A stretch of 64,000 nucleotides of DNA from Locusta migratoria. Its lineage: Eukaryota > Arthropoda > Insecta > Orthoptera > Acrididae. Position numbers and translations under genes: made by a program. Under the pieces are notes generated by a model. It searched no databases. It was not told the origin of the DNA and saw only the letters and a program-made list of their open reading frames with translations. Within the stretch, counting starts at the first letter, position 1; each line of letters begins with the position of its first letter. The stretch lies in NCBI GenBank assembly GCA_026315105.1, contig CM048746.1, positions 148,348,730-148,412,729 on the forward strand. Reading direction: 5' to 3'. Positions 22,469 to 32,939 of the stretch are shown one piece after another.

Positions 22469-23136
22469 AATCGTGGAGTTAAAACGTGGTAATTCTACTG
22501 TATGCGTAATCGTATTTAATTATCTGTGTACAGAGAAAACTCGGTGTGATTTAGTCTCATTCATCCCGCTTTATAGCAGAGGGTGGCGTACAAGGAGAAG
22601 GAGGTTTCTGGAATTCTCATTAAAAGCCTGCTGAGCTTTCATTTGCTTCAACTGAAATATGCAGACACTGGGAATCTGAATATTTTGCTTCGCCCTGCTT
22701 GCCTCCAGCCGCATTTACAGAGAGCGGAAGAATGTAAAGGCAGATCAGTTACAGTGAATAATGAGTTATGTTTTGTGAGCTGTTACTACAGACGGCTGCC
22801 TGGAATTGCGATAATAACTCAGTGATTCCTAAATAGATAATCCGGATAGTAGATAATGGAATTAGTGCTAATCGTAATACACGATTACCAACAAGTGAGA
22901 AAGACAAGTCGAGAATGAAATATTACTGACGCTGTTATCCATATTAATAAAAATATAAATGTTTGTTTGTGCAAAACTGTTAATGTCCGTAGTTCTTCAC
23001 CGATTACATTGGTATTTTGAAACGAAGTTGCATTTCGAGACAGATATCTGTTGCATGAATCTATTAGATACTGTATAAATTATATTCATCAAACATTTGT
23101 AAATTTTAATAACAACATTTCCCATTTTAAAATTTA

Positions 23137-23430
23137 AATCTATATCTATAAATGTGAATGTCTGTTCGGTGAACGTTTATCACGTCTGAACCACAAAACA
23201 TAAAGAGCTAAAAATTTATACAGTTACTAATGTCTACCCCGGGAAGGCTTTAGGCACGGTTATATGACGATCAGATAGCTATTTATCTATATATATTAAT
23301 GTGAATGTCTGTTCGGTGTACGCTTATCACGTCCAAACGACAAGACGCAGATACTTAAATATTTATACAGTTACTACTTTATACCTGATGAAGGTTTCAG
23401 GCACGGTTTTATAGCGATCTGACAGATATT
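23137..23430 (+). repeat. Two tandem Helitron-like 5' segments
   Basis: Two related ~145-bp units start near 23137 and 23285 with TCTATATATATxAATGTGAA then TGTCTGTTCGGTG. Each continues through CTTATCACGTC and a (G/C)AGGCACGGTT(A/T)TAT block. The TC-TATATATA start is typical of Helitron-like 5' termini. No helicase is attached. Confidence 0.5.
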
Positions 23431-23499
23431 TAGTAACTTGAAGAATATAACGCGAAATGCGGAACAATAATGATTCTTTGAAAATTATATTCACTCATT

Positions 23500-23880
23500 G
23501 AAAATGATTTTATTGGCTGCATTGTTGCTTGAGGGTTGATAATGAAAAAAGGCTGGAGTATATTGGGATGGAAAGTTATCGGTATATATACAATTCTACG
23601 TGTGTGTGTGTGCTAATATTTGGCTCTGCAACGAAAACTACAGAACGCAAACGAATGGTGTGTGTGTAATTGTTGTCATAAGTCTCCCGTTGTGCACCAT
23701 AGCAGTTCCATGCCGACAGCTATAAGGGGGTGGAAGATATGGTGGTTGAAAGTCGTCAAATTATTTAAAAAATCGGACTGGAGGCCAGCGATGACGTTTG
23801 CGACTCTATAGTAAAGGGGTTATGTACAGCGAAACGAGATGCCACGGAACATAGACCATAGATAATATAGACTTCGCGTT
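23500..23880 (+). repeat. Dispersed repeat shared with 50.5-50.9 kb
   Basis: Matches 50560-50930 in the same orientation through blocks such as TACGTGTGxGTGT, AACTACA(G/T)AA, AGTCTCC(C/T)(G/T)TTG, GGACTG(A/G)AG(G/T)CCAGCGATGAC and AGCGAAACGAGATGC. In both places a Helitron-like monomer stretch lies to the right. Probably an internal segment of a Helitron-like family. Confidence 0.55.
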
Positions 23881-24389
23881 ACGTCATTTCACTGAAAGCA
23901 ACATCTAACTCACGTAGCTCGGGGCAGGAACCGTTTTCATCATTACGAGTAATAAGAAATATAGCTGAAAGTTGCAGTTCTTATCCTTTGTAGTGCAAAT
24001 TAAGCGTATATTTGAACAATAAACGTCTTACCGTTTTCTTATTGCATCGTTAGTAGTACAATTGGCGTTAGTTCTCCGCAATTGCAAGAATGAATGTGAT
24101 GACTACAGTTTTTACATGAGCCTAGATGAAACGAATTAACAGTATTTTTACAAGCATGATATCTACATATTCGAAGCGAAAAATTGTTGTCGTTGTCTTT
24201 TAGTTTGTCTTTTACACAGGAGTAAAAGATCAAATATCAATTTGAAAGAAGCATCAGCTTCCTTACAATATCTCAACAATACATGTGAAATGTTTCCTTG
24301 TGATTTTATATGGAATTGAATCTGTTTGCATCCATAATGTCAGATTTTAACAATATACAACCGTTTGTATTTCAAGATTTTTGCTACAC

Positions 24390-24586
24390 GCCGCCGGCGG
24401 TGGCCAAAGGGACTGAGGCGCTCCAGTCACGGTCTGCACGGCCACTTCGGTCGGGGGTTCAAATCCCCCCTCGGGCATGGATATTTGTGCCGTCCTTAGT
24501 ATTAGCTAATTCATAAGTAGTTTGTAAGTTTAGGGACTGATGACCCCGTAGTTAAGTCCCATAAGGTATACAAATATTTGATTTGA
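24390..24586 (+). repeat. SINE family A with 11-bp target-site duplication
   Basis: Complete copy, with TTTTGCTACAC at 24379-24389 and 24587-24597. The head begins GCCGCCGGCGGTGGCC. The tail stem is intact (GTTTAGGGACT with AGTCCCATAAG). Confidence 0.95.
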
Positions 24587-24599
24587 TTTTGCTACACAT

Positions 24600-25370
24600 C
24601 GTGATGCCTAAACGTAAAACAACCAAAGTATTGGCTGTTTACATTAAATAATAGGGTAGTGAGGAACACCATCGAAGCACTCGGCAAGAAGTCACTTAAC
24701 AGGGATAATGAATAGTATGTATGAACGTTCAAATTTGTATAACGTTATTGAAAGCAGATTTTTACCATAAATGACTTACTGCTGACATATAAACTTGCTC
24801 AAGAGCAGCTTGAAGTATATTCCCATCGATAATCACATTCAGAAGATACAAAAAGTAAAAGATCGTAGCGTAACACTTGGGCGCATATAAACATGAAATC
24901 ACTGCATTAATATTAAGATGAAATTACGTTACCTTTACCACAAGATGTGTAATAGGAATACGAGAAGTCGTTTTATTGTTAAAATCAACGCTTGGTTTCA
25001 TCTGTAAATGAGAAAAATTGTTGCTCATAATGACGAAAACTCAGTCAAGTGACTCGGGACAATTTTAGATGTTGGTTTCAAACCATAACACGGCAGATAT
25101 AGGGACAGGCGCAGTCTATGTTATCTTTGGTCTATGCCACGGAACATATCTTTGGTCTATGTCTTCAGCTCTTTCTCTGTAAGGATAAGCATACGAACAA
25201 GAAAATATAAGAATGAATAAATAAAGCGGTAAAAAAGAAATTTCTTTTAATACATCTCTTTCAAAAAATCGATTTGACGTTACGCGCATTAGATCAAGTG
25301 ATCCATCTGTGATATTATTACAATCTCTATTGTTGAATTTCGTGATTGGATTCTTCGAAACGAGTGCATT
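24600..25370. other. No recognisable feature
   Basis: AT-rich sequence with no supported gene. The phrase TCTTTGGTCTATGCCACGGAACATA occurs here in relation to the 23.85-kb segment, hinting at shared repeat ancestry. Confidence 0.4.
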
Positions 25371-25377
25371 TTTACCT

Positions 25378-25434
25378 ATGATTTCTTATATATTCTCTGA
25401 TAAATGTAACAAGTTTTTTTGAAAAAAGGAGATG

Positions 25435-25477
<43 letters not shown>

Positions 25478-25652
25478 TAGGAAAAGTTCTAACTAAGGTT
25501 CGAATAAATAAATAAATAAATAAATACCCGGCCAACGCCGGGTTTTGAGCTAGTAATTTCATATATAAATGTAACTTGTTTTTTGATAAAAGGAGATGGA
25601 CAGAGAGAGAGTGAGTACATAGGAAAAGTTCTAACTCAAGGTTCGAATAAGC
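25378..25652 (+). repeat. Helitron-like 3' end between two copies of a ~110-bp segment
   Basis: The segment ATAAATGTAACxxGTTTTTTxx...GGAGATGGACAGAGAGAG...AGGAAAAGTTCTAACT occurs at 25378-25506 and 25556-25652. Between them lies ACCCGGC-CAAC-GCCGGGT (25526-25543), a 7-bp hairpin, followed seven bases later by CTAG|T. This is the hallmark of a Helitron 3' terminus. The first copy has an expanded (AG)n tract at 25438-25473, and (AAAT)n precedes the hairpin. Confidence 0.65.
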
Positions 25653-25664
25653 TAGTAAGCTTAA

Positions 25665-27040
25665 TCTCTATATATAAATGGAAGTGTCCCGAATGACTGA
25701 CTGACTGACTGAATGACTCATCATCGCCCAGCCCAGACCACTGAAGGTAGAAACTTGAAATTTATAGAGGATGTTCAGCTTACTCTGTAGGCGTCATTTA
25801 AGAAGCGATTTTTCGATATTCCGTCCGTAAGGGGGTGAAATAGGGGATAAAACTTTTTTTTTTAAATACGTAGCTATTTAGGCAATTTTGAAGCTAGTAC
25901 CACAAAATTTCGGATTTTAATTCAAGGTTCGAATATAAAAGACAAGTGTTACGGATTTTTTTGAAATTCGACAAATAAGGGGGTAAAATAGGTGACGCAA
26001 AAAATTGATTTTCAAAAATATGTTGCTATTAACTCAAATTTTAAGCTACAACTACGAAACTTCGGATATGGAATCTTGGTCAGGATTAAAAATACATGAT
26101 TTTTGGTATTTTTGGAAATTCAACAAGTAAGAGGGTTAAATAGGGGATCAAAAATTATTTTTGAAAACATGTTGCTATTGATACAATTTTGAAGGTAGAG
26201 CTACAAAAATTGATAATTGTATAGTTGGTTAGACGTTAAGAAATACGTGTTTCGGTATTTTTGGAAATTCAACCACCAACGGGGTTAAATTGGAGAGGGG
26301 GTGTTTTTCGAAAATATGTTGCTATTTAGGCAATTTTGAAGTTAGAACTACAAATTTTCGGAGTTGGATTCGCGGTTCCAATGTAAAAGACACGTGTTTC
26401 GGAATTTTTTGAAATTCAACCAATAAGAGGGTAAAATAGGAACGCAAAAAATTGATTTTCAAATATATGTTGCTGTTCACTCAAATTTCAAACTATAACT
26501 ACGAAACTTAGGATATGGACTCTTGATCAGGATTAAAAAGACACGAGTTTCGGTATTTTTGGAAATTCAAAAACTAAGGGGGGAAAGAGGGGATCAAAAA
26601 TTCTTTTCGAAAAGACTTTGTTGTCTAGACAATTTTGAAGCTATAGCTGCAAAAATTAGTATTTGTATTGTTCGTTATGATTTAAAAAATACGTGTTTCG
26701 GTATTTTTGGAAATTCAACCATCAAGGAAGTTAAATTGGAGAGGGGATGTTTTTCGAAAATCTGTTGCTATTTAGGCAATTTTTAAGTTAGAACTACAAC
26801 TTTTCGAATTTGGATTTGGGGCAAATTTAAAAGACACGTGTTTCGGTATTTTTGGAAATTGGACCAATAAGGGAGTGAAATACGAGATGCAAAATTTGAT
26901 TTTCAATAATATGGTACTGTTAACTCAAATTTCAAGCTATAACTATGAAACTTAAGATATAGATTCTTTATCAAGATTAAAAAGAAATAACTAGTGCAGA
27001 CCAGCAGCCTACGAATGCGAAGCAGCGGGGATTCAGCTAG
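25665..27040 (+). mobile_element. Helitron-like element made of ~149-bp monomers
   Basis: Starts A|TCTCTATATATAAATGG and ends ATTCAGCTAG|T, matching the TC...CTAG ends and A^T target of Helitrons. The interior is a tandem array. The anchor TTTCGGTATTTTTGGAAATTC (or a close variant) occurs near 25950, 26099, 26251, 26398, 26549, 26697 and 26842, with a weaker unit near 25807. Successive spacings are 145-152 bp. Units three apart are more alike (period about 446 bp), giving a three-monomer higher-order repeat. No Rep/helicase coding remains, so it is non-autonomous. A clear terminal hairpin is not evident at this end. Confidence 0.7.
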
Positions 27041-27898
27041 TTTCATATATGACAAATGTTGTATACTAGGTATATAAAAATACGGGAATTTTCCAGTGCA
27101 ACTTCGTGTCAAAATTGCGAAGCACCGTGTGCCATAGCTGGTCGTTGATCGATGTTCTCGTTGTTGTCGACGGTCGTTGCTCTCGGTAGCTGGAATTTCA
27201 TGGAGCGAGAACTAATTCACTACAAATAACGTAGATAATACACAGAACTACAGTTCTTCAACACTTTAACAATTTATTATTAGTGCCCAATTGTCCCCAT
27301 TTATGACCAGCTTACAACTCTCATTAATTACAACCATTAATACCAGACACGCACATTCCACGCATCAATAATACAAGTTAACACTGTACGTCTGTAGAAT
27401 ACACAAGTTCGAGGTGTAAATCGTAATGTGACACAAATATTAATTAATCACGGTAGATGCACCGTCCACACTAACAACACTGACTAATGTTTGCATAATT
27501 GATCAAATTTAAAGTCCGAACTGACGTGTCTTGTGCCTCAGATCGCGGCCGTAACGATAACCAATACTCGGAACTGACAAAGGTTCTGCCTCCGGTAACT
27601 GACTAAACAATACTCTGATACATGCCGCGAGCGCATCCTATTCTCCATCACATTAGTGTTGCAGAATTTCATTCTATGATAGTAACATAAATGACTTGTG
27701 CCTCGAAAACGACGCTTAAGTGCATTGTTAATAAAATTTGAAACAGTTTCTAATTTCGTCAGTAATTCATACAATATTTCAAATAACTTTATAATCATTC
27801 AGAATAACAACAATTTGAACCATATATTTAACGTAAGAAAATGTCCTATTTAGCTTCCAATCACTTCAATCAAACAAATATTGCAAACGTGTGCATAC
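27041..27898. other. No recognisable feature
   Basis: AT-rich, with no supported gene. Minus-strand frames here show no known motif. Confidence 0.5.
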
Positions 27899-29265
27899 TG
27901 TAGTGGGACGACGGCAAAGCATTGATTCACATTCAATATGATGATGCCTGAAAACTATTAACTATCATTACTTTAAAGTAGCTTAAGTTTTCACTATAAC
28001 AGCATAGAAATTGTTTATAGCAGGCCTACAAGCTTAAGCTTCGTTTGACCGTGGATAGACTTCGCTTCCTATTTTTGTTACCCACTAACACACACAAAAA
28101 TATCAACAAGTCCGTCCTCTCTAATAAGTTCTAACAGTCAAAGAGGAATTAAATTTCATTTAACTTATAAGTTCATGTGCACAAGAGCCAAGAGTGGCAA
28201 ACTAATTTACTAAAGGTTATCCTCTCATAAGATTCTATCAGATTAATAAAAATTTCGTGAGTTATTACTAGAGTTTGTAAAGTTGGTTACCCATCTTTTT
28301 TAAACAACCAACGATTATATCTAAATGAGCTCTCATAACCATGTATCTCTATTAAAATTCACACAGACTTAAAGTTCCACTAAAGTCAATTAGTACCCTA
28401 GAAAAATCTACGGAAGATGCTAATCGTGGCAGTAACTGCAGTAAATCAAAGTCTTCCTACACGCTTCAACAAGAATACACACGTCTTAATACAATTCAAC
28501 AAGGGTGCACAGTTATTAATACAAAACGATCCGTATAGCATGACGTGACACTGACAACCCACAACATTTTTCAAGGAATTTTTATCCCATAACTTATCAC
28601 AGAGAGTAAATTCAATTATTTTTCTTCGACCATAGATACTGGTAGACAGGGAATGGCATCGATTTCATGACACCAACATCTCTGCAGCTAAACCATTGCT
28701 TTGACAACAGTCAGTGTTCAGCTGTGGTACAGCTCTTCCAAGGATTATACATAGCTTTTTATGAAGGCAAGTAACATTAAATTTCAAGCGAAAATATTAT
28801 TAGTTTAAAATGATGGCATTTCTTAAAAACTGCGGAGTTGTTTATTGTATCCGGCTAATATTTGCCAACAGTCACGTGGTCCTATGTTTGAACCACGCCA
28901 TGTGTATAGCCGCTCTGCTGTTTGTTAATATCTATGGTTGAAGTTATTTTTCAAATATATGTCTTCTTCCATCACGACGCAACAACGGGCTGCAGTTTTT
29001 CCTTACGCCGCATGGCCGTCGACCCGCGACGGTTGATGGTCATCAATCACATTTTTGGTTCCGGCGTAGAGGACTCTGCTGATCGCATTGTGACGCTAAG
29101 AGACATAAAACAAAACATTCAAATACAGACTTTTAAATATACAATTCATATAAATTAATAACACGATTACAGGACATCTGATCAAACAAATAATCGAAGT
29201 TAACACCTGACAAAATGAGCTTATAAAGCGGCTCCTGATGATGTGTAGATCCTTGTCCCACTACA
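27899..29265. mobile_element. Putative solo LTR
   Basis: The 1367-bp segment begins TGTAGTGGGAC and ends GTCCCACTACA, a perfect 11-bp terminal inverted repeat with the TG...CA ends of LTRs. The flanking tetramers are ATAC and ACAC, a near match only. No internal retrotransposon region or second LTR was found. The evidence is the termini alone. Confidence 0.35.
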
Positions 29266-29607
29266 ACACGAAACAATAAAATACTGTGACCTACCGTTTA
29301 ATTAAACATTTACGGGAAACCATTCGGATGTTAATCCAGAGGCCAACTACGTTTAACTTACGGAACGTCCAGTACGTTGTTACTGCCGAAACTAGAGTGG
29401 TGCTAGCTCCAGAGAAGAAGACATGAAAATAATTAGAATAAAAAATAGTAAGCACATTCTAATATACAAGAAAATTACCACATCCAAAGAACAAAACAGA
29501 AAAGAAAATCCTGGTGAATGACGACGTACACATATCAAACAACTCAATCCCAACACCGTGCACAAAGGATCGAAATCGATACTCAAATATTTTTACTACT
29601 ATCTGAG

Positions 29608-29610
<3 letters not shown>

Positions 29611-29661
<51 letters not shown>
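29611..29661. repeat. (AC)n microsatellite, 51 bp
   Basis: Uninterrupted AC dinucleotides, about 25 repeats. Confidence 0.99.
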
Positions 29662-30334
29662 ATATTTTTCGTACACACAAAACACATACGTCCCATACAC
29701 ATCCTCAGTTAAGTTGGCTACACGTGCGAGCAAACAAATTCATAACTAGATACACCTTCAAGTATGTGAAACAGTATACATTGAAAAAGTGATAAAGTGA
29801 AAAAGGAAGTACACAGATTGAGGCGGGGCTGTGTGATTTCACACAGTGACTAGCTGGTAAGAATATCAAGAAAATCGCGATACTATAAAATATGAGTAGC
29901 CTATATTTATTTCGATTAAAATAAAGTGAACCGTTCATAAGCTGTTGAGACTACGCCAACACACATAAATGAAATTTCCAGGTATGGAATCAACTAATCA
30001 TGCCCTAAAATAGAGGGGGAAACGCATACAGAAGAAATAAAAGGATTACAGTAAGAGAACGACAGTACTTGCAGTGAAAGTTAGACACACGAATTAACTT
30101 ATGAGATGTAATTTCATTCACCTCCAGCCACTGTTACTGGATGCGTAACTTTCTTTGTCAGGCAGTATAGCATAATGGCTGCTTCCTATGGTGTATTTTG
30201 AGGGTCTCCCGCTTGATTTGGCATAATGTGTGCTTTTTGGCATTTGCGGTAGTCCAACGGTTTCTGTTAAATCACGACCACAGCTGCACGTCGTACAGTA
30301 TATCGGTGAATTTCGGCAGATATGATTCCCCCAT

Positions 30335-30562
30335 CCACTTTCCTCATTTTAACTAAAGATAGCTCCAAATTTGCTGCTAATTTTAGATATGTTTTTAATT
30401 CGTCACTACAGACTTTCGGCGCATTATTGCCATTTCATCGTGTCCTGCAGATGTAGTTAATAGGTTTTACACAGTATTTTGAATTTTAATTATAAATCTT
30501 ATTCTGAAAGTATAACAACGGTTTTTACTTACATCTACATGGAATGAGGTGCATATATCATC
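30335..30562 (+). repeat. Outer inverted-repeat arm A (Penelope-like cluster)
   Basis: Reverse complement of 32711-32937, with shared blocks AAATTTGCTGCTAATTTTA, GCGCATTATTGCCATTT, AATAGGTTTTACA and TATAAATCTTATTCTGAAAG. The arms enclose about 2.1 kb of Penelope-like fragments. Confidence 0.88.
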
Positions 30563-30564
30563 GT

Positions 30565-30765
30565 ATTGGACTGTCTGATGTTTGTCAATTACCTTCTGAT
30601 ATCATAAAAAGATTATTGAATTTTGTTTGACAGTTTTGACATTCCGATGATGTATGCTTACAGCTTATTGTTTGATGGTGACAAAGTTGTTTATATCACT
30701 ATCTGTTGTAGTTGCTATCTCTGGTTGTTGCATTCTATTTAAGTGCACCGATCATACGCTAAAAT
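30565..30765 (+). repeat. Inner inverted-repeat arm B
   Basis: Reverse complement of about 31309-31505 (blocks ATTGAATTT(T/C)GTTTGACAG, TTATTGTTTGATxGTGACAA, ATCTCTGGTTGTTGCATT, TTAAGTGCACCGAT). It flanks the GIY-YIG fragment on its left. Confidence 0.88.
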
Positions 30766-30775
30766 TGTAACCGTT

Positions 30776-31025
30776 CTTACAAAGATCAAACTGGAAGAAA
30801 TTTTAACATAAGATTTAAAGAACACATAAGAAATAGTGAAAACAGCCAGTCAAGTTTCTTCGTCCGCTTAAAAGATCACCACCACACTGTAAGCGAAATT
30901 GAGAGTGCATTACAAGTACTACGTAACTCCCAAAAGGTCATTTTATGACCGTTCCTGAACAACATGAAATTTATATGCATATAGAAAACCAACCACAAGA
31001 AATTCTGAACGAGCAAACAGCTTAA
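30776..31025 (+). pseudogene. Penelope-like element, GIY-YIG endonuclease fragment
   Basis: Translates as CNRSYKDQTGRNFNIRFKEH, then FFVRLKDHHHTVSEIESALQ, and after a stop at about 30946, in another frame, PEQHEIYMHIENQPQEILNE before the terminal stop. This follows the order of the C-terminal GIY-YIG nuclease of Penelope-like retroelements (YIGQTGRNF..RFKEH, ..E.EIY..). The tyrosine/glycine motif is damaged (YKDQTG). Confidence 0.75.
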
Positions 31026-31308
31026 ACACCAACACTACATTAAAAACTTGATTGAAATTCTGATGAAAGAAAAAGGCAAACATTACGAAGGTATTTCTCC
31101 ATTGCTCAACCAAAGATCACCCTTATCAAAATCTCTAAGTCATTAAATAAAACAGCAACTTAAACAAATGATAACGCTGCTGTATCATCAAGCTAAAATA
31201 TGAGAATATAACACCAAAATGTAGAACTAATGTAAAAGATTGCACATAGAATTATATAACAGCAATAACATCTATATTTCGCCGATTTTACGACGTTTAT
31301 ATCTGTAT

Positions 31309-31505
31309 AAATTACAAAATCGGTGCACTTAAGTGTAATGCAACAACCAGAGATCACAACTACAATAGATGTCAATATAAACAACATCTTTGTCACTATC
31401 AAACAATAATCTGCAAACATATATCATCGAAACTGTCAAAACTGTCAAACGAAATTCAATAACCTTTTTACAACACCAGATAGTAATTGAGGAACATCAG
31501 ACAAT
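31309..31505 (-). repeat. Inner inverted-repeat arm B'
   Basis: Partner of 30565-30765. It ends where the 3' untranslated part of the next Penelope copy begins. Confidence 0.88.
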
Positions 31506-32233
31506 CCAGTACGATAATATGTGATAAAATTCATCTCGGGTTTGCAGCCGGATACCATCGTCAACTAGACACAATATTTCAGCAGACCAACTGGCTGCCA
31601 TCTCCAGGTGAGTGCGCTGGTACACTTACTCGCCGGAAACTGAGGCAGAACAGAAACAGCGGCCTCTTTATACACCGCTGACGACCCATCGCACGTGCAC
31701 GAAACCAAAGTAGAGGCCCTCTAGGCGCAGAAGCGCGCCGGTGGAGAAAATCGACAAAACGATGGGTCGAAACAAGACTAGTTAAAAGAAACCGCAAGTC
31801 GAAATGAAGGCCGTTGTTGCTTAATATCGGATAAGATTGGGTTCCAAATTTTACTTAGAGGGTAGCCCTTGTCCCTATTAATAATATTATCGGCCTTACG
31901 AATTTCCATTGATTCTTTAACAACACATTCCCAGTAGCGGGAAGCAGGAGCAATCATTTTTGTTTTATCATATAACATCTTGTGTTCCTCATTCAGACAA
32001 TGTTCAGCAACAGCGGACTTTTCAGGTTGAAGTAAATGAGTATCTCGTTGTGTTCCACACACTGATCCTGAACTGTAAGGATTGTTTGGCCGATGTAAGT
32101 CTTACCTCAATAACATAGATTTCTATATATAAACACCGGGTTTCCTCAGTCCTAAATCATCTTTGACTGACCCAAGGAGGGCCCTAGTCTTTGGAGGGGG
32201 CACAGAAACACTTTTAATGTCAAATCTTCAGAA
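31505..32233 (-). pseudogene. Penelope-like element copy 1, endonuclease end plus 3' region
   Basis: On the minus strand it runs from DIKSV..PPPKTRALLGSVKD and DDLGLRKPGVY through a damaged Cys/GIY part to LLQPEKSAVAEHCLNEEHKM, YWECVVKESMEIRKADN and INRDKGYPLSKIWNP. This is the classic C-terminal domain of Penelope-like elements. The 3' untranslated region follows (31505-31710), including the CTGGAGATGGCAG...CTGCTGAAATATTGTG motif. Frame breaks and the PPP-linker stop make it inactive. Its 5' truncation point abuts copy 2 head to head. Confidence 0.85.
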
Positions 32234-32690
32234 TGGGTACACTGCTCAACAAATATTTCGTGCGTTTCACTTTGGTCCAAAAGCTGAACCATTAGAAGAA
32301 AACTACAAATCTATTGCCTTTCGTCGGAAGTACAAGAATTTCAAGAATTTTAAGAAGATTTGACATTAAAAGTGTTTTTATACCACCGCCAAAGACTACG
32401 GTCCTCCTTGGGTCAGTCAAAGATGATTTAGGACTGAGTAAACATGGTGTTTATAGAATTCCATGTTATTGTGGTAAGACATCAGCCTCAACGTCGGTTT
32501 CGCGCAAGCGCGGTGGGTCGTCAGCGGCGTATAAAGGGGCCACTGTTTCTGTGTTGTCTCAGTTTCCGGCGAGAAAGTGTAATCAGCGCCTCACCTGAAG
32601 ATGACAGCTAGTTGGTCTGCCGAAATATCGTGTTTAGTTGACGATGGTATCCGGCTGCAAACTCGAGATGCATATAATGAGTTATTGCGC
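32219..32690 (+). pseudogene. Penelope-like element copy 2, head-to-head with copy 1
   Basis: The + strand encodes NGYTAQQIFRAF..., RISRILRRFDIKSVFIPPPK, VLLGSVKDDLGLSKHGVYRI and PCYCGK. It then jumps, by an internal deletion of roughly 0.3-0.4 kb relative to copy 1, into the 3' untranslated region (GGTCGTCAGCGGCGTATAAAGG onward). It ends near 32690. Arms 32101-32233 and 32353-32479 are reverse complements, so the junction is a snapback. Confidence 0.85.
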
Positions 32691-32710
32691 CGGGAAAGTC
32701 TACGCAAGCA

Positions 32711-32937
32711 CACATTGATATATGCACTTCCATTTAGACGTACGTAAAAACCTTTGTTATACTTTCAGAATAAGATTTATAATTACAATCACGAAATACA
32801 ATGTAAAACCTATTACCTATACCTGTAGGACACTTGAAAATGGCAATAATGCGCCAAAACAGCCTGTAGTGGCGAAATAAAAACAATTTAAAATTAGCAG
32901 CAAATTTTGAACTTACTTTAGTAAAATTGTCATTATG
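32711..32937 (-). repeat. Outer inverted-repeat arm A'
   Basis: Partner of 30335-30562. Contains CTTGAAAATGGCAATAATGC on the + strand, related to the core of the 53.5-kb palindrome. Confidence 0.88.
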
Positions 32938-32939
32938 TG

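Noticed and set aside
24390..24475. tRNA gene calls at SINE heads
   Set aside because: A and B boxes are present at this and the other SINE heads, but each is followed by the same SINE tail and several are flanked by target duplications. They are retroposon promoters, not tRNA genes.
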